Shown: one piece after another, positions 26,830 to 36,492 of the stretch | How positions within the stretch are numbered: position 1 is the stretch's first letter | Layout: each line of letters begins with the position of its first letter | Assembly: GCF_003627795.1 (NCBI RefSeq) | Contig: NZ_CP032686.1 | Coordinates: 1-64,000 of the forward strand | Length of the DNA: 64,000 bases | DNA from: Rhizobium sp. CCGE531 | Lineage (GTDB): Bacteria; Pseudomonadota; Alphaproteobacteria; Rhizobiales; Rhizobiaceae | Reading direction: 5' to 3' | Position numbers and translations under genes: made by a program | Notes under the pieces: generated by a model | What the model was told of the DNA's origin: nothing | What the model saw: the letters and a program-made list of their open reading frames with translations, nothing else | Database searches by the model: none

Positions 26830-27247
26830 TAAAACGAATTTTATTCACATGCCAATCTCGTTGCGCCTGGAAGAAAGGCGCAACATCTCAATAAGAGATG
26901 CATCGGTATCCGGGGTGCAGACCGACAGACACGATCACGAGAGAATTGCACCTTGGGGCAGTGGCGCATTAGAAGCGCGGTTTTTGGCCACGGCGAAAAC
27001 AAGTTAGGTGAAAAATCTAGCCGGCGGTCGGCTCGCCGACGCAAAAGGCGGCTCAACCAACTCTCAAACAGATCATCATATTCGGTGCATGCGCCCAACG
27101 CGTGCTGGTAGTCCGAGGCCGGCCTTACTGAGTTGGCCGCATACTCAATATTTGCATCAAGTGTCACCCCATTCTCCACGCAATCTGGATATTGCGGGGC
27201 TCTAACCTTTCTCCAGAAGTCACAACCCGAACGTGGAAGGGAAGATT
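26830..27247. other. Upstream region of the glycosyltransferase operon
   Basis: About 400 bases. A small AT hairpin follows the secreted-protein stop. Open frames on the minus strand are probably chance. A promoter for the operon at 27248 should lie here but no clear -35/-10 was assigned. Confidence 0.35.
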
Positions 27248-28129
27248 TTGAAACACGACAACTCCTGTCCCGCGAGCAAGCAAGCGGTTACCCTACGGCG
27301 AGCGCCTTATTCCGATTGCGAAGAACCTCAGCTTAGTTTCTCTTCCCAATTTAGGGGCCAAGATAACCTATCGACAATAGGCTTCATCATCCACTTGCTG
27401 CGTGTCAAACAGCGGCAGCAGCATGCTGAAAGACTGTTGAATCTTCTTCCTCTCTCCGCATCGATTTTGCCCGCTGTCGACGGCCGCCTACTTTTGAAGC
27501 GGGAGCGGCGAGAGTTCTACCAGCGACACTTGCATCAGCCTTTCTATCCCTTCGAGCTTACCGATGCCGAGATCGGTTGCTTCCTTTCGCACCGAAAAGC
27601 ATGGCAGGCAATTGTCGATCAGAACATCGATATCGCTCTCGTCATGGAGGATGATATCGAACTCGATAACGGCTTTTACAGGAGCCTCGCACTGGCGCTC
27701 GCCCATATAGGACCGGACGATCTTATACGGTTCCCGATGCGTGGAGGTCGTGAACGTGGCCACCAGATCGCCAAAGCCGGCAAGATTGCTTTGATCGAAC
27801 CCACCTGCCCAGGACTTGGAATGGGAGCGCAGTTGATCTCTCGCGGCGCAGCGATCAAGTTGCTTAAGGCAACCGAACAGGTGGATCGGCCCGTCGACGT
27901 GTTCTTGCAGATGTTTTGGTTGACGGGCGTCGTACCGAAGTCGATCACGCCCCATGCCATTTGCGAGATTTCCGGCACATTGGGTGGGAGTACGCTCAAA
28001 CGACGCGTGCCGCTCTTGCAGAAATGTATCCACGAAATCTTGCGTCCGCTTTATCGCAGTAGGATCAAACGGCTCGCCCGATTGGCCGGTAAACGTCGTG
28101 TTCCGTCCTCCAGTGTTGCGGCAAGATAG
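27248..28129 (+). CDS. Glycosyltransferase family 25 protein
   Basis: A 293-residue enzyme of the LPS/LOS galactosyltransferase (GT25) type. Key motifs are IGFIIHLLRVKQRQQHAERLL at the start of the fold, LTDAEIGCFLSHRKAWQAIVDQNIDIALVMEDDIELDNGF (the family GCxxSHxxxW and EDD metal-site blocks), and PGLGMGAQLISRGAAIKLL. It probably transfers a hexose to a lipid-linked or protein-linked glycan at the inner membrane. TTG 27248 is chosen because AAGGGAAG lies seven bases upstream; GTG 27233 is in frame but lacks a site. It begins a three-gene operon with almost no spacing. Confidence 0.8.
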   Translation: MKHDNSCPASKQAVTLRRAPYSDCEEPQLSFSSQFRGQDNLSTIGFIIHLLRVKQRQQHAERLLNLLPLSASILPAVDGRLLLKRERREFYQRHLHQPFYPFELTDAEIGCFLSHRKAWQAIVDQNIDIALVMEDDIELDNGFYRSLALALAHIGPDDLIRFPMRGGRERGHQIAKAGKIALIEPTCPGLGMGAQLISRGAAIKLLKATEQVDRPVDVFLQMFWLTGVVPKSITPHAICEISGTLGGSTLKRRVPLLQKCIHEILRPLYRSRIKRLARLAGKRRVPSSSVAAR

Positions 28130-28130
28130 C

Positions 28131-28832
28131 ATGTCGATATCGATTTTAAGATACAGCCAGATCGCTGATCCCACTGAGCAAGGCGTCTACCTCCGTTACC
28201 GGACCGTTTATCCGAGCAACTTTCGCATCCAGATGCGACGATTGAAGAGACTGGGATTTACCGGACTGTCCCTGCGTGATCTCGGGCCGTATTTGCGTGG
28301 AGAAAAGTCGGGCAAAGTCTTTGGCATCACCTTTGACAACGGCTTTGGGAGCGTCCACACGCATGCTCTGCCGACCCTTCAAGAATTGCAATTTACAGCG
28401 ACAAGTTACTTTGTCGCGAGCCAGGTTGGCGGATTCAACATTTGGGATTCACCGGTCGGCGCTCCGTACTCGCGATGCATGTCGAAGGCGGAGATACTGG
28501 AATGGGCTCTAATGGGCCAGGAAGTCGGTGCTCACAGTCTCGATCATATCCGGCTGACGGAAGTCTCGACTACCGAGGCAAGACGCCAAATCACCTTCGC
28601 TCGTTATAAGCTCGAGGACATGTTGGGAACTTCGGTCGACAGTTTCTCCTATCCGTATGGCGCCGTATCTGAACACGTCAGGTATATCGTTGAGCAAGCT
28701 AGCTATGTCAGCGCGACCACGACCTTTAGCGGAAGGATCTTACCCGAGGACGATATGCTGTGGCTACCACGACAGACGGTTCGCCAAGTGGATAGCTGGC
28801 TTAACGTCTTGTGCAGGTGTGCGCTCAGTTAG
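28131..28832 (+). CDS. Polysaccharide deacetylase-like protein, altered active site
   Basis: A 233-residue NodB-homology domain without signal peptide. Motif 1 reads FGITFDNGFGS, whereas active enzymes have TFDDG; the metal-binding second Asp is Asn. Motif 2 is present as AHSLDH (H..xxH), and SFSYPYGAVSEHV matches motif 3. The family removes acetyl groups from sugars. With FDNG it may be inactive, metal-independent or changed in specificity. ATG 28131 starts one base after the GT25 stop, so translation is coupled. The same three-gene set suggests a role in modifying one glycan. Confidence 0.8.
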   Translation: MSISILRYSQIADPTEQGVYLRYRTVYPSNFRIQMRRLKRLGFTGLSLRDLGPYLRGEKSGKVFGITFDNGFGSVHTHALPTLQELQFTATSYFVASQVGGFNIWDSPVGAPYSRCMSKAEILEWALMGQEVGAHSLDHIRLTEVSTTEARRQITFARYKLEDMLGTSVDSFSYPYGAVSEHVRYIVEQASYVSATTTFSGRILPEDDMLWLPRQTVRQVDSWLNVLCRCALS

Positions 28833-28838
28833 ATCCAG

Positions 28839-29840
28839 ATGACGTTATCTCCGCTTAATACAGAAGGTGGCTGCCAGAGAATGATTTGCGTGGGGACCGT
28901 CACACGTACAAGGCCGCAAATGCTTTCAAATCTTCTAAAGTCCTATAGCAGGCTTAACGTGCCTGAGGGAATTCGTCTCCATTTCATTATTATTGAGAAC
29001 AATGAAACGACTTCGTTAGGTCAAGCTATCGAGAATTTTCGAGAGCAAGTACCGAAGTCGACCGTTCAATACGAGTTGGAGACGCGGCTCGGGATCGCCT
29101 TCGCTCGCAACCGCGCCCTTGAAGCTGCCCTTGCGGCGGGCGGCGACATATTAACCTTTGCCGACGATGACGAAACTGTCGAGGAAGACTGGCTCGCGCA
29201 ACTGCTTGCCGCGCGGGACGCTCAGGATTTTGATATCGTCGCATCGCCTGTCAGGCTCGCGCCGCCACCGGCTAGCGCCTCTTCATGGAACAGGATGGTT
29301 TGGTCCGGAATGGACAGAATGAATCGCAACAGCGAAGCGAAATCCATTCGTCTCGTCGAGAGGGGAAAAGCCAAGCACATCAAGCTGGCAACCGGTAGCT
29401 GGATGGGAAAGCTGGAGTTCTTTCGTCGCACTGGCCTTCGTTTCGACAATACACTTGGCTTGGCAGGTGGCGAGGATTGGCAATTGTGGACCGATGCACT
29501 GAAGCTCGGCGCTTCGACGACTTGGACACCCCATGCAATTTCCTACGAGAGGGTTCCCATCGAACGCTTGACACTCCACTACCAATACCGGCGCTCTCGG
29601 GATCACAGCAGCATCTTGATTGAAAGACGAAATAGCAAGGGCTCAAAAACGGGGTCGCCGAAAATGTTTGCTTCGATTTTGGGCCGGGTATGGACGCTAA
29701 GCTATTGCATTCTCGCTGCTCCATTGACCGGTGGTAGGACTTTGGTGCGCGCGGCGTCGTGCTTGGGCAGCATAGTTGGGTTGCTGCGGGGTCATCTCGG
29801 GTTCGCGTCGCTGCATTATCAGACGACCAGCGGCTCTTAG
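28839..29840 (+). CDS. Glycosyltransferase family 2 protein
   Basis: A 333-residue GT-A enzyme. It opens with ICVGTVTRTRPQMLSNLLKSYSRL, the nucleotide-sugar-binding strand, then YELETRLGIAFARNRALEAALAAGGDILTFADDDETVEEDWLAQLLAA with the DxD-type metal site ADDDE, and FDNTLGLAGGEDWQLW as acceptor region. A hydrophobic C-terminal segment (residues 285-325) may anchor it to the membrane. It resembles ExoM-like succinoglycan transferases. The start is six bases after the deacetylase-like stop, completing the operon. Confidence 0.85.
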   Translation: MTLSPLNTEGGCQRMICVGTVTRTRPQMLSNLLKSYSRLNVPEGIRLHFIIIENNETTSLGQAIENFREQVPKSTVQYELETRLGIAFARNRALEAALAAGGDILTFADDDETVEEDWLAQLLAARDAQDFDIVASPVRLAPPPASASSWNRMVWSGMDRMNRNSEAKSIRLVERGKAKHIKLATGSWMGKLEFFRRTGLRFDNTLGLAGGEDWQLWTDALKLGASTTWTPHAISYERVPIERLTLHYQYRRSRDHSSILIERRNSKGSKTGSPKMFASILGRVWTLSYCILAAPLTGGRTLVRAASCLGSIVGLLRGHLGFASLHYQTTSGS

Positions 29841-29993
29841 CTGCCAAGACGAGACCCAACACAATGAAATCACCAGCCGTCCACTCGTCGTAGGGGCATT
29901 GGAATAGAACTCAGTTGTCGAAATGGGCATAGTAAACGAACCCACCAAAATGCAAAACTGCGAAGGCAGTCAGCGTTTGCGCGCTCATGGCCA

Positions 29994-30262
29994 CTAAGTG
30001 ACCGACTTATAAGATCGTAGCCAAATCCGCATTGATGCGAGCTGAACGGTTGCGAGGAAATTGTCGTCGCGTTTGTCGTATCGCGTTGCGACGGCACGGA
30101 AGTGTTTGAGTTTGTTGAAGAACCGTTCGACGGCATTGCGTTGTTTGTAGAGCGACGGGCTGAAGGCGGGGATGTTGACGCGGTTTGGCATAGGGCGGAT
30201 GCAGCCCCACGCTCCTCGTGCTTTGAGGTCTTGGCGCAAGCTGTCGCTGTCATAGGTTGATG
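29994..30262 (-). pseudogene. IS5-family transposase remnant, copy 2
   Basis: About 88 residues of the same C-terminal segment as copy 1 (YDSDSLRQDLKARGAWGCIRPMPNRVNIPAFSPSLYKQRNAVERFFNKLKHFRAVATRYDKRDDNFLATVQLASMRIWL), here without frameshift or nonsense but lacking everything upstream of about 30262. It points left, opposite to copy 1, so the two 3' ends face each other across the glycosyltransferase operon. Confidence 0.8.
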
Positions 30263-30450
30263 CGGTCCACTCCCCCGGGCTGTCACATCATACCGCTGTC
30301 ATTTCCCAACGGCTTGGTTCGACGGCAATATTGTCATCACGTCATCGCCAGGAACAGGGTCCGCCAGAAAGCCGGCGTTTCTCGCCATGATCGCCCAGCG
30401 ATGCGGGCAATCTGCAATTTTCCGATTGGAAACAGTTCTACGATCGATAG

Positions 30451-30480
30451 AAAAATCACGGCGCCTTCTGGGCGCCGTGA
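30451..30480 (-). terminator. Rho-independent terminator of the giant repeat gene
   Basis: A ten-bp stem TCACGGCGCC/GGCGCCGTGA with a five-base loop is followed, in minus-strand sense, by TTTTT. It lies about 50 bases past the stop codon of the repeat protein. Confidence 0.88.
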
Positions 30481-30530
30481 ATAGTTCGTTTCGTGCGAGA
30501 TTTCTTGCAGGGCAGTCCCTGCGGCAGACG

Positions 30531-33500
30531 TTAGCTCGCGTGATATGCCGCGATGACGGCGGCGACTTGGTCGGTGTTCATGGCCTGTATCTGCGTCGTC
30601 GTAATGGCGTGAACCTGATCGCTCGACAAGCTTCCGATATCCGTGGTCGATAGACCGGCAACTGCCGAGGTGGTGATAGCCGCGATGTCGGCAGTTGAGA
30701 AAGCGGCGATGTCGGCCGTTGACAAGGCACCGATCTGGCTGGAACTCAGAGCCGTGGTCTGCGCGGTGGTCAGAGCGCCAACCTGGGTGGAGCTCAAGGC
30801 ACCGACCTGGGCGGTCGTCAGGCCGGTCACAGACTTTGCAGTGAGTGCGCCGATCTGCGTGGTCGACAATCCCGCGACATTATCGGTGGTAAGCGCACCA
30901 ACCTGAGCCGCACTCAGCGTGCCAACCTGCGATGCGCTCAGAGCACCGACCTGGGCCGAGGTCAGAGCATGGACCTGGTTGGTCTTGAGGGCGGCCACCT
31001 GTTCCGTCCGCAGAGCCGCAGCCTGGTCAGACGACAAGGTTGCGACATTGGCTTCCGAGAGACCTCCAAGGGCGGTGGTATTGATGGCGGCGATATCGGC
31101 TGTCGACAGACCAGCAATTTCAGCGCTGCTCAAGGCACCGATCTGGGCGGAGTTCAGCGTGCCGACCTGAGCCGTCGTTAGTGCGGCAACATTGGCCGAA
31201 CCGAGTGCTGCGACCTGGGCCGTGGTGAGACCAGCGACCGACTTGGCATTGAGCGCTGCGACCTGAGTGGTCGAAAGGCCCGCGACATTATCGGTGGTGA
31301 GCGCGCCAACCTGAGCCGCACTCAGCGTGCCGACTTGCGAGGCGTTCAGAGCACCGACCTGCGTTGAGGTGAGAGCGTTGGCCTGCGTCGTCTTCAGGGC
31401 AGCAACCTGCGCCGTGGTCAGCGCTGCGGCCTGATCGGAAGACAGAGCTGCGACATTCGACGTCGACAGTCCTCCGAGAGCGGCAGTGTTGATGGCGGCG
31501 ACGTCGGCGGTCGAAAGGCCGGCGACTTCAGCGCTGCTCAGGGCGCCGATCTGGGCGGAGTTCAGCGTCCCAACCTGAGCCGTCGTCAGTGCGGCGACAT
31601 TGGCCGAACCGAGTGCTGTGACCTGCGCCGTGGTCAGGCCAACAACCGACTTGGCGTTGAGTGCCGCGACCTGAGTGGTCGAGAGACCTGCGACGTTGTC
31701 GGTGGTAAGCGCACCAACCTGAGCCGAACTCAGAGTGCCGACCTGCGAGGCGTTCAGAGCGCCGAGCTGGGTCGAGGTCAAAGCGTGAACCTGCGTGGTC
31801 TTGAGCGCCGCAACCTGTGCTGTGGTCAGCGCTGCGGCCTGATCGGACGACAAAGCTGCGACATTCGCCTCGGAGAGCCCCCCGAGAGCCGCCGTGCTGA
31901 TGGCGGCGATATCGGCTGTCGATAGACCAGAAATCTCGGCGCCGCTCAAAGCACCGACCTGAGCCGAGTTTAGGGCTCCGACCTGCGCCGTGGTCAGTGC
32001 GGCAACATTGGCCGAACCGAGCGCACCAACCTGCGCCGTGCTCAGGCCAACAACCGACTTTGCGCTAAGCGCTGCGGCCTGAGTGGTCGAAAGGCCCGCG
32101 ATATTGTCGGTGGTGAGCGCGTTGACCTGCGTTGCGCTGAGGGTGCCGACCTGGGCGGTGTTTAGCGCGCCAAGCTGGGTCGATGTCAGAGCGTTGACCT
32201 GCGTGGTCTTCAGGGCGGCAACCTGCGCCGTCGTCAGTGCTGCAGCCTGATCGGACGACAGAGCCGCAACGTTGGCCGTCGACAATCCCGTGAGAGCTGC
32301 CGTGTTGATGGCGGCGATATCGGCAGTCGAGAAACTTGCGATGTCAGCCGTCGACAGTGCACCGATCTGGGCGGAGTTGAGCGAACCGACAAGGGCGGGG
32401 CTCAAAGCCTCGACCTGGGTCGAGCTCAGTGCTCCGACTTGGGCGGTTGACAGTCCTGCCACAGACTTCGAAGTCAGAGCACCGATTTGCGTAGTCGAAA
32501 GACCGGCAACATTGTCGGTGGTCAGCGCATTGACCTGCGTGGCGCTGAGGGTACCGACCTGCGAAGCACTCAGAGCGCCGACCTGGGTCGAAGTAAGTGA
32601 ATGGATCTGAGTGGTCTTGAGCGCGGCAACCTGGGCTGTGGTCAGCGCCGCGGCCTGATCGGACGAAAGGGCTGCGACATTGGCCGTCGACAGGCCGGCG
32701 AGAGCCGCGGTGTTGATGGCGGCAATATCGGCGGTCGAAAGGCCGGCAACTTCCGCGTTGCTCAAGGCACCGATCTGAGCGGAGTTCAAAGCGCCGACCT
32801 GAGCCGTCGTCAGTGCCGCGACGTTGTCAGAGCCAAGTGCGGCAACCTGCATCGTGGTGAAACCGGTGACCGACTTGGCGGAAAGTGCGCCGACCTGAGC
32901 GGTCGAGAGCCCCGCAACATTGTCGGTGGTCATTGCACCGATTTGTGCGGCATTCAGCGTACCAACCTGGGAAGTACTCAGCGCACCGACCTGCGTCGAA
33001 GTCAGGGCGTGAACCTGCGTGGTCTTCAGGGCAGCGACTTGAGCCGTGGTCAAAGCCGCAGCCTGGTCGGACGACAGCGTTGCAACATTCGCTTCCGACA
33101 GCCCACCGAGAGCGGCCGTGTTGATGGCGGCGATGTCGGCGGTTGAAAGGCCGGCGACTTCAGCGCTGCTCAGGGCACCGATCTGAGCGGAGTTCAGCGT
33201 CCCGACCTGTGACGTCGTCAGTGCGGCAACATTGGCCGAACCGAGTGCTGTGACCTGCGCCGTGGTCAGGCCAACAACCGACTTGGCATTGAGCGCTGCG
33301 ACCTGGCTGGTTGACAGGCCTGCGACGTTGTCGGTGGTGAGCGCACCAACCTGAGCCGCACTTAGCGTGCCGACTTGCGAGGCGTTCAGAGCGCCGAGCT
33401 GGGTCGAGGTCAGAGCGTGAACCTGCGTGGTCTTCAGGGCAGCAACCTGCGCCGTGGTCAAAGCCGCAGCCTGATCGGACGACAAGGCTGCGACATTGGC

Positions 33501-35594
33501 CGTCGACAATCCTGCGAGAGCCGCCGTGTTGATGGCGGCGATATCGGCAGTCGAAAGACCGGAAATTTCAGCGCTGCTCAGGGCGCCGATCTGAGCGGAG
33601 TTCAGGCTACCGATCTGGGCAGTGGTGAGTGCCGCGACATTGGCGGAGCCGAGAGCACCAACCTGGGCCGAGGTGAGCCCGGTGACCGACTTGGCGCTGA
33701 GCGCTGCCACCTGGCTGGTCGACAGGCCCGCGACATTATCCGTGGTCAGGGCGGTCAACTGGGCTGCACTGAAAGTACCGACCTGCGAGGCGCTCAGAGC
33801 GCCGAGCTGTGCCGAGGTCAGAGCATTGACCTGCGTCGTCTTCAAAGCCGAAACTTGCGCCGTGGTCAGTGCTGCAGCCTGATCGGACGAGAGGGCCGCG
33901 ACATTGGCTGTCGAAAGACCGGAAAGTGCAGCAGTGGTGATGGCGGCAACATCGGCGGCCGAGAAGCTGGCGATATCAACCGTTGACAAGGCACCGATCT
34001 GGGCCGAATTCAACGCACCGACAAGAGCGGGGCTCAAAGCCTCGACCTGGGTGGAGCTCAAAGCACCGACCTGTGCGGTCGACAGACCGGTGACAGATTT
34101 TGACGTGAGGGCACCGATTTGCCCCGTCGAAAGGCCGGCGACATTGTCGGTGGTCAGCGCGGTGACTTGAGTGGCGCTGAGGGTACCGACCTGCGAAGCA
34201 CTCAAAGCGCCAACCTGGGTCGAGGTAAGCGAATGGATCTGCGTCGTCTTCAGAGCCGAAACTTGCGCCGTCGTCAGCGCAGCGGCCTGATCGGACGAAA
34301 GGGCCGCGACATTGGCGGTCGAAAGACCAGCGAGCGCAGCAGTCGTAATGGCGGCAATATCGGCAGTCGAGAAGCCGGCGATATCGGCCGTCGACAAGGC
34401 GCCGATCTGGGCCGAATTCAAGGAGCTGATAAGGACGGGGCTCAAAGCTTCGACCTGGGTGGAGCTCAAAGCACCGACCTGTGCGGTCGACAGACCGGTG
34501 ACAGATTTCGACGTGAGGGCACCGATTTGCGCCGTCGAAAGGCCGGCGACATTGTCGGTGGTCAGGGCAGTAACCTGTGTTGCATTGAGGGTGCCGACCT
34601 GAGCGGCGGTCAGCGCACCGACCTGCGTCGAAGTCAGGGCGTGAACCTGCGTGGTCTTCAGGGCAGCGACTTGAGCCGTGGTCAAAGCCGCAGCCTGGTC
34701 GGACGACAGCGTTGCAACATTCGCTTCCGACAGCCCACCGAGAGCGGCAGTGTTGATGGCGGCGATATCGGCGGTCGAAAGGCCGGCGACTTCAGCGCTG
34801 CTCAGGGCGCCGATCTGAGCGGAGTTCAAGCTACCAATCTGGGCAGTGGTGAGTGCCGCGACATTAGCGGAGCCGAGAGCACCAACCTGGGCCGAGGTGA
34901 GCCCGGTGACCGACTTGGCGCTGAGCGCTGCCACCTGGCTGGTCGACAGGCCTGCGACATTATCGGTGGTGAGCGCGCCAACCTGAGCCGCACTCAGCGT
35001 GCCGACTTGCGAGGCGTTCAGAGCGCCGAGCTGGGTCGAGGTCAGAGCGTGAACCTGCGTGGTCTTGAGCGCCGCAACCTGTGCCGTGGTCAGTGCTGCG
35101 GCCTGATCGGACGAGAGGGCTGCGACATTGGCTGTCGAAAGACCGGAAAGTGCAGCAGTCGTGATGGCGGCAATATCAGCGGTCGAGAAGCTGGCGATAT
35201 CATCCGTTGACAGGGCAGCGATCTGGGCCGAGCTCAAAGCGTGGAGCTGCGAGGTCGTCAAGGCTCCGGCTTGCGACGAGCCGAACGCGCCGATCTGGTC
35301 AGCGCCGAGGGCGGCGACTTGTTCCGTGCTCAGGTTTTCTATTTTTGCCGTGTCGAGAACAGCCAATTGGCCGAGGCTCAGACCCTTGATCGCACCTGCG
35401 GATACAGCACTCATCTGGTCGGTCGAGAGCGCTGCAATTTCGTCGGTCTGCAGCGCTTTAATCTGCGATGAGGAAAGCGCTTTGATCTGCGTGGTGCTCA
35501 ACGCTGCCACGTCACTGGTCGTGAGAGATGCAATGACGGTGGTGGTAAGAGATTTAATCTGATTGACGGTCAAAGAAGAAATGATTGAGGTCAT
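30531..35594 (-). CDS. Giant octapeptide-repeat protein (1687 aa)
   Basis: After six residues (MTSIIS) the protein is 209 consecutive octads in strict register and a nine-residue tail (AVIAAYHAS). The consensus octad is [AGST]-L-[STN]-[ST]-x-[QND]-[VI]-[AGTH], e.g. ALTTAQVA. Each octad has an S/T-x-x-Q/D helix-cap pattern, so a solenoid of very short helices is plausible. Residues 167-1662 form eleven super-repeats of exactly 17 octads (136 aa, 408 bp). There is no Cys or Trp, almost no Arg and roughly a third Ser/Thr. No N-terminal signal peptide and no RTX glycine motif are visible, so any export route is unknown. A divergent neighbour encodes an O-GlcNAc-transferase-like enzyme. I know no named family; a surface or matrix protein is inferred. 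Confidence 0.85.
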   Translation of the reverse strand: MTSIISSLTVNQIKSLTTTVIASLTTSDVAALSTTQIKALSSSQIKALQTDEIAALSTDQMSAVSAGAIKGLSLGQLAVLDTAKIENLSTEQVAALGADQIGAFGSSQAGALTTSQLHALSSAQIAALSTDDIASFSTADIAAITTAALSGLSTANVAALSSDQAAALTTAQVAALKTTQVHALTSTQLGALNASQVGTLSAAQVGALTTDNVAGLSTSQVAALSAKSVTGLTSAQVGALGSANVAALTTAQIGSLNSAQIGALSSAEVAGLSTADIAAINTAALGGLSEANVATLSSDQAAALTTAQVAALKTTQVHALTSTQVGALTAAQVGTLNATQVTALTTDNVAGLSTAQIGALTSKSVTGLSTAQVGALSSTQVEALSPVLISSLNSAQIGALSTADIAGFSTADIAAITTAALAGLSTANVAALSSDQAAALTTAQVSALKTTQIHSLTSTQVGALSASQVGTLSATQVTALTTDNVAGLSTGQIGALTSKSVTGLSTAQVGALSSTQVEALSPALVGALNSAQIGALSTVDIASFSAADVAAITTAALSGLSTANVAALSSDQAAALTTAQVSALKTTQVNALTSAQLGALSASQVGTFSAAQLTALTTDNVAGLSTSQVAALSAKSVTGLTSAQVGALGSANVAALTTAQIGSLNSAQIGALSSAEISGLSTADIAAINTAALAGLSTANVAALSSDQAAALTTAQVAALKTTQVHALTSTQLGALNASQVGTLSAAQVGALTTDNVAGLSTSQVAALNAKSVVGLTTAQVTALGSANVAALTTSQVGTLNSAQIGALSSAEVAGLSTADIAAINTAALGGLSEANVATLSSDQAAALTTAQVAALKTTQVHALTSTQVGALSTSQVGTLNAAQIGAMTTDNVAGLSTAQVGALSAKSVTGFTTMQVAALGSDNVAALTTAQVGALNSAQIGALSNAEVAGLSTADIAAINTAALAGLSTANVAALSSDQAAALTTAQVAALKTTQIHSLTSTQVGALSASQVGTLSATQVNALTTDNVAGLSTTQIGALTSKSVAGLSTAQVGALSSTQVEALSPALVGSLNSAQIGALSTADIASFSTADIAAINTAALTGLSTANVAALSSDQAAALTTAQVAALKTTQVNALTSTQLGALNTAQVGTLSATQVNALTTDNIAGLSTTQAAALSAKSVVGLSTAQVGALGSANVAALTTAQVGALNSAQVGALSGAEISGLSTADIAAISTAALGGLSEANVAALSSDQAAALTTAQVAALKTTQVHALTSTQLGALNASQVGTLSSAQVGALTTDNVAGLSTTQVAALNAKSVVGLTTAQVTALGSANVAALTTAQVGTLNSAQIGALSSAEVAGLSTADVAAINTAALGGLSTSNVAALSSDQAAALTTAQVAALKTTQANALTSTQVGALNASQVGTLSAAQVGALTTDNVAGLSTTQVAALNAKSVAGLTTAQVAALGSANVAALTTAQVGTLNSAQIGALSSAEIAGLSTADIAAINTTALGGLSEANVATLSSDQAAALRTEQVAALKTNQVHALTSAQVGALSASQVGTLSAAQVGALTTDNVAGLSTTQIGALTAKSVTGLTTAQVGALSSTQVGALTTAQTTALSSSQIGALSTADIAAFSTADIAAITTSAVAGLSTTDIGSLSSDQVHAITTTQIQAMNTDQVAAVIAAYHAS
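30609..35096 (-). repeat. Eleven tandem 408-bp coding repeats
   Basis: The codons for SSDQAA (CTGATCGG on the plus strand) recur at 31431, 31839, 32247 and onward every 408 bases. Repeats differ at scattered positions but never in length. Neighbouring units share variant blocks (for example STQVEALSP), indicating duplication of multi-unit blocks and gene conversion. Confidence 0.9.
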
Positions 35595-36492
35595 TGGTGT
35601 GGGGCCCCTGATGTTAACCTATGGCAGATGTCATTTCTCAGACGCCGACAGCGTGAAAAGAGCGCGCCATCTCTTGACCGCGGCTTCGGACGCGCGACGC
35701 GCCGAACCCGTGACACCCAGATGACCGAGAGCCTTTATGGCGCCTGCCGCTTCAGGATCCTGCCGGACGAAAAGAATATTGTGAGAAACATGGCTCTCGA
35801 GAGCCGAAGCGTCGGAGGGGCTTCATGCATGCAGGGCCCGCAATGGCCTTGCTTCCAACGCCTGTTTACATAAACGTCTCGCTATTGCTGAGCCGCTTGA
35901 TCAAAATCTACACTTCAGCACGGGCTGACATTGCGCCATCAGCTGTGTCTTAACCATAGGACTAAAGGGGTGCCTTTAATTTCGGGTTAACGGAGCAATA
36001 TTTTTACTCAAAATCTCAAAGACAACCTAAATGATATCTTGATCTGCAATACACTAAAACAATAACCGTATAGTTTAACACAGTTAATTTGCGACGATTT
36101 CGTGAAGGTAAATTTAAAACTCGTAAAAAAATGCATATTCGCCATTGCACGCATGCTTTAGAAGTGCTTATTTTGACAATGGTGGTATAATCTTTAGAAA
36201 AGTCATGGATTTTTTGCCATATTATTTCTTTTGCGAAAAATATATCGAATATATTCAGAAATTGTATTCTGAGATAATCGGGTATGTTTTCGTAAAAGTC
36301 TTTATGTTGCTTTCAAAGCTCAACTGCAATCATAAGGTTTTTTAGTATATGAAAAAACATTTACTGCAGATTGAATAAAATTCAATCTGCAGACAAACCA
36401 GCGACAAGCCCAAAGCAAGCTAGCATCGATAAACAAACGTAATGCCAATTTCCCTCGGTCTCGGAACCGACTGAAACATTACTCGTTGTAGG
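35595..36492. promoter_or_regulatory. AT-rich divergent promoter region
   Basis: About 900 bases separate the repeat-protein gene (leftward) from the O-GlcNAc-transferase-like operon (rightward). From about 35990 to 36400 the DNA is far more AT-rich than its neighbours, a common sign of horizontally acquired, silencer-bound promoters. A 66-residue open frame at 36145-36345 has no ribosome site and follows the AT bias, so it is not called a gene. Confidence 0.5.
36364..36392. repeat. Perfect 12-bp stem hairpin
   Basis: CTGCAGATTGAA, loop TAAAA, TTCAATCTGCAG. A T-rich run lies beyond it only in minus-strand sense. It sits about 100 bases before the operon start and could be an operator, an RNA structure in the leader, or a terminator. 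Confidence 0.6.

Noticed and set aside
30609..35096. CRISPR-like interpretation of the 408-bp periodic repeats
   Set aside because: The units are contiguous coding sequence without unique spacers.
32272..35562. Long plus-strand open frames inside the giant repeat gene
   Set aside because: They mirror the repeat structure of the minus-strand gene, a by-product of its biased codons.
36145..36345. 66-residue AT-rich open frame
   Set aside because: No ribosome site; the composition follows the AT-rich background; no motif.
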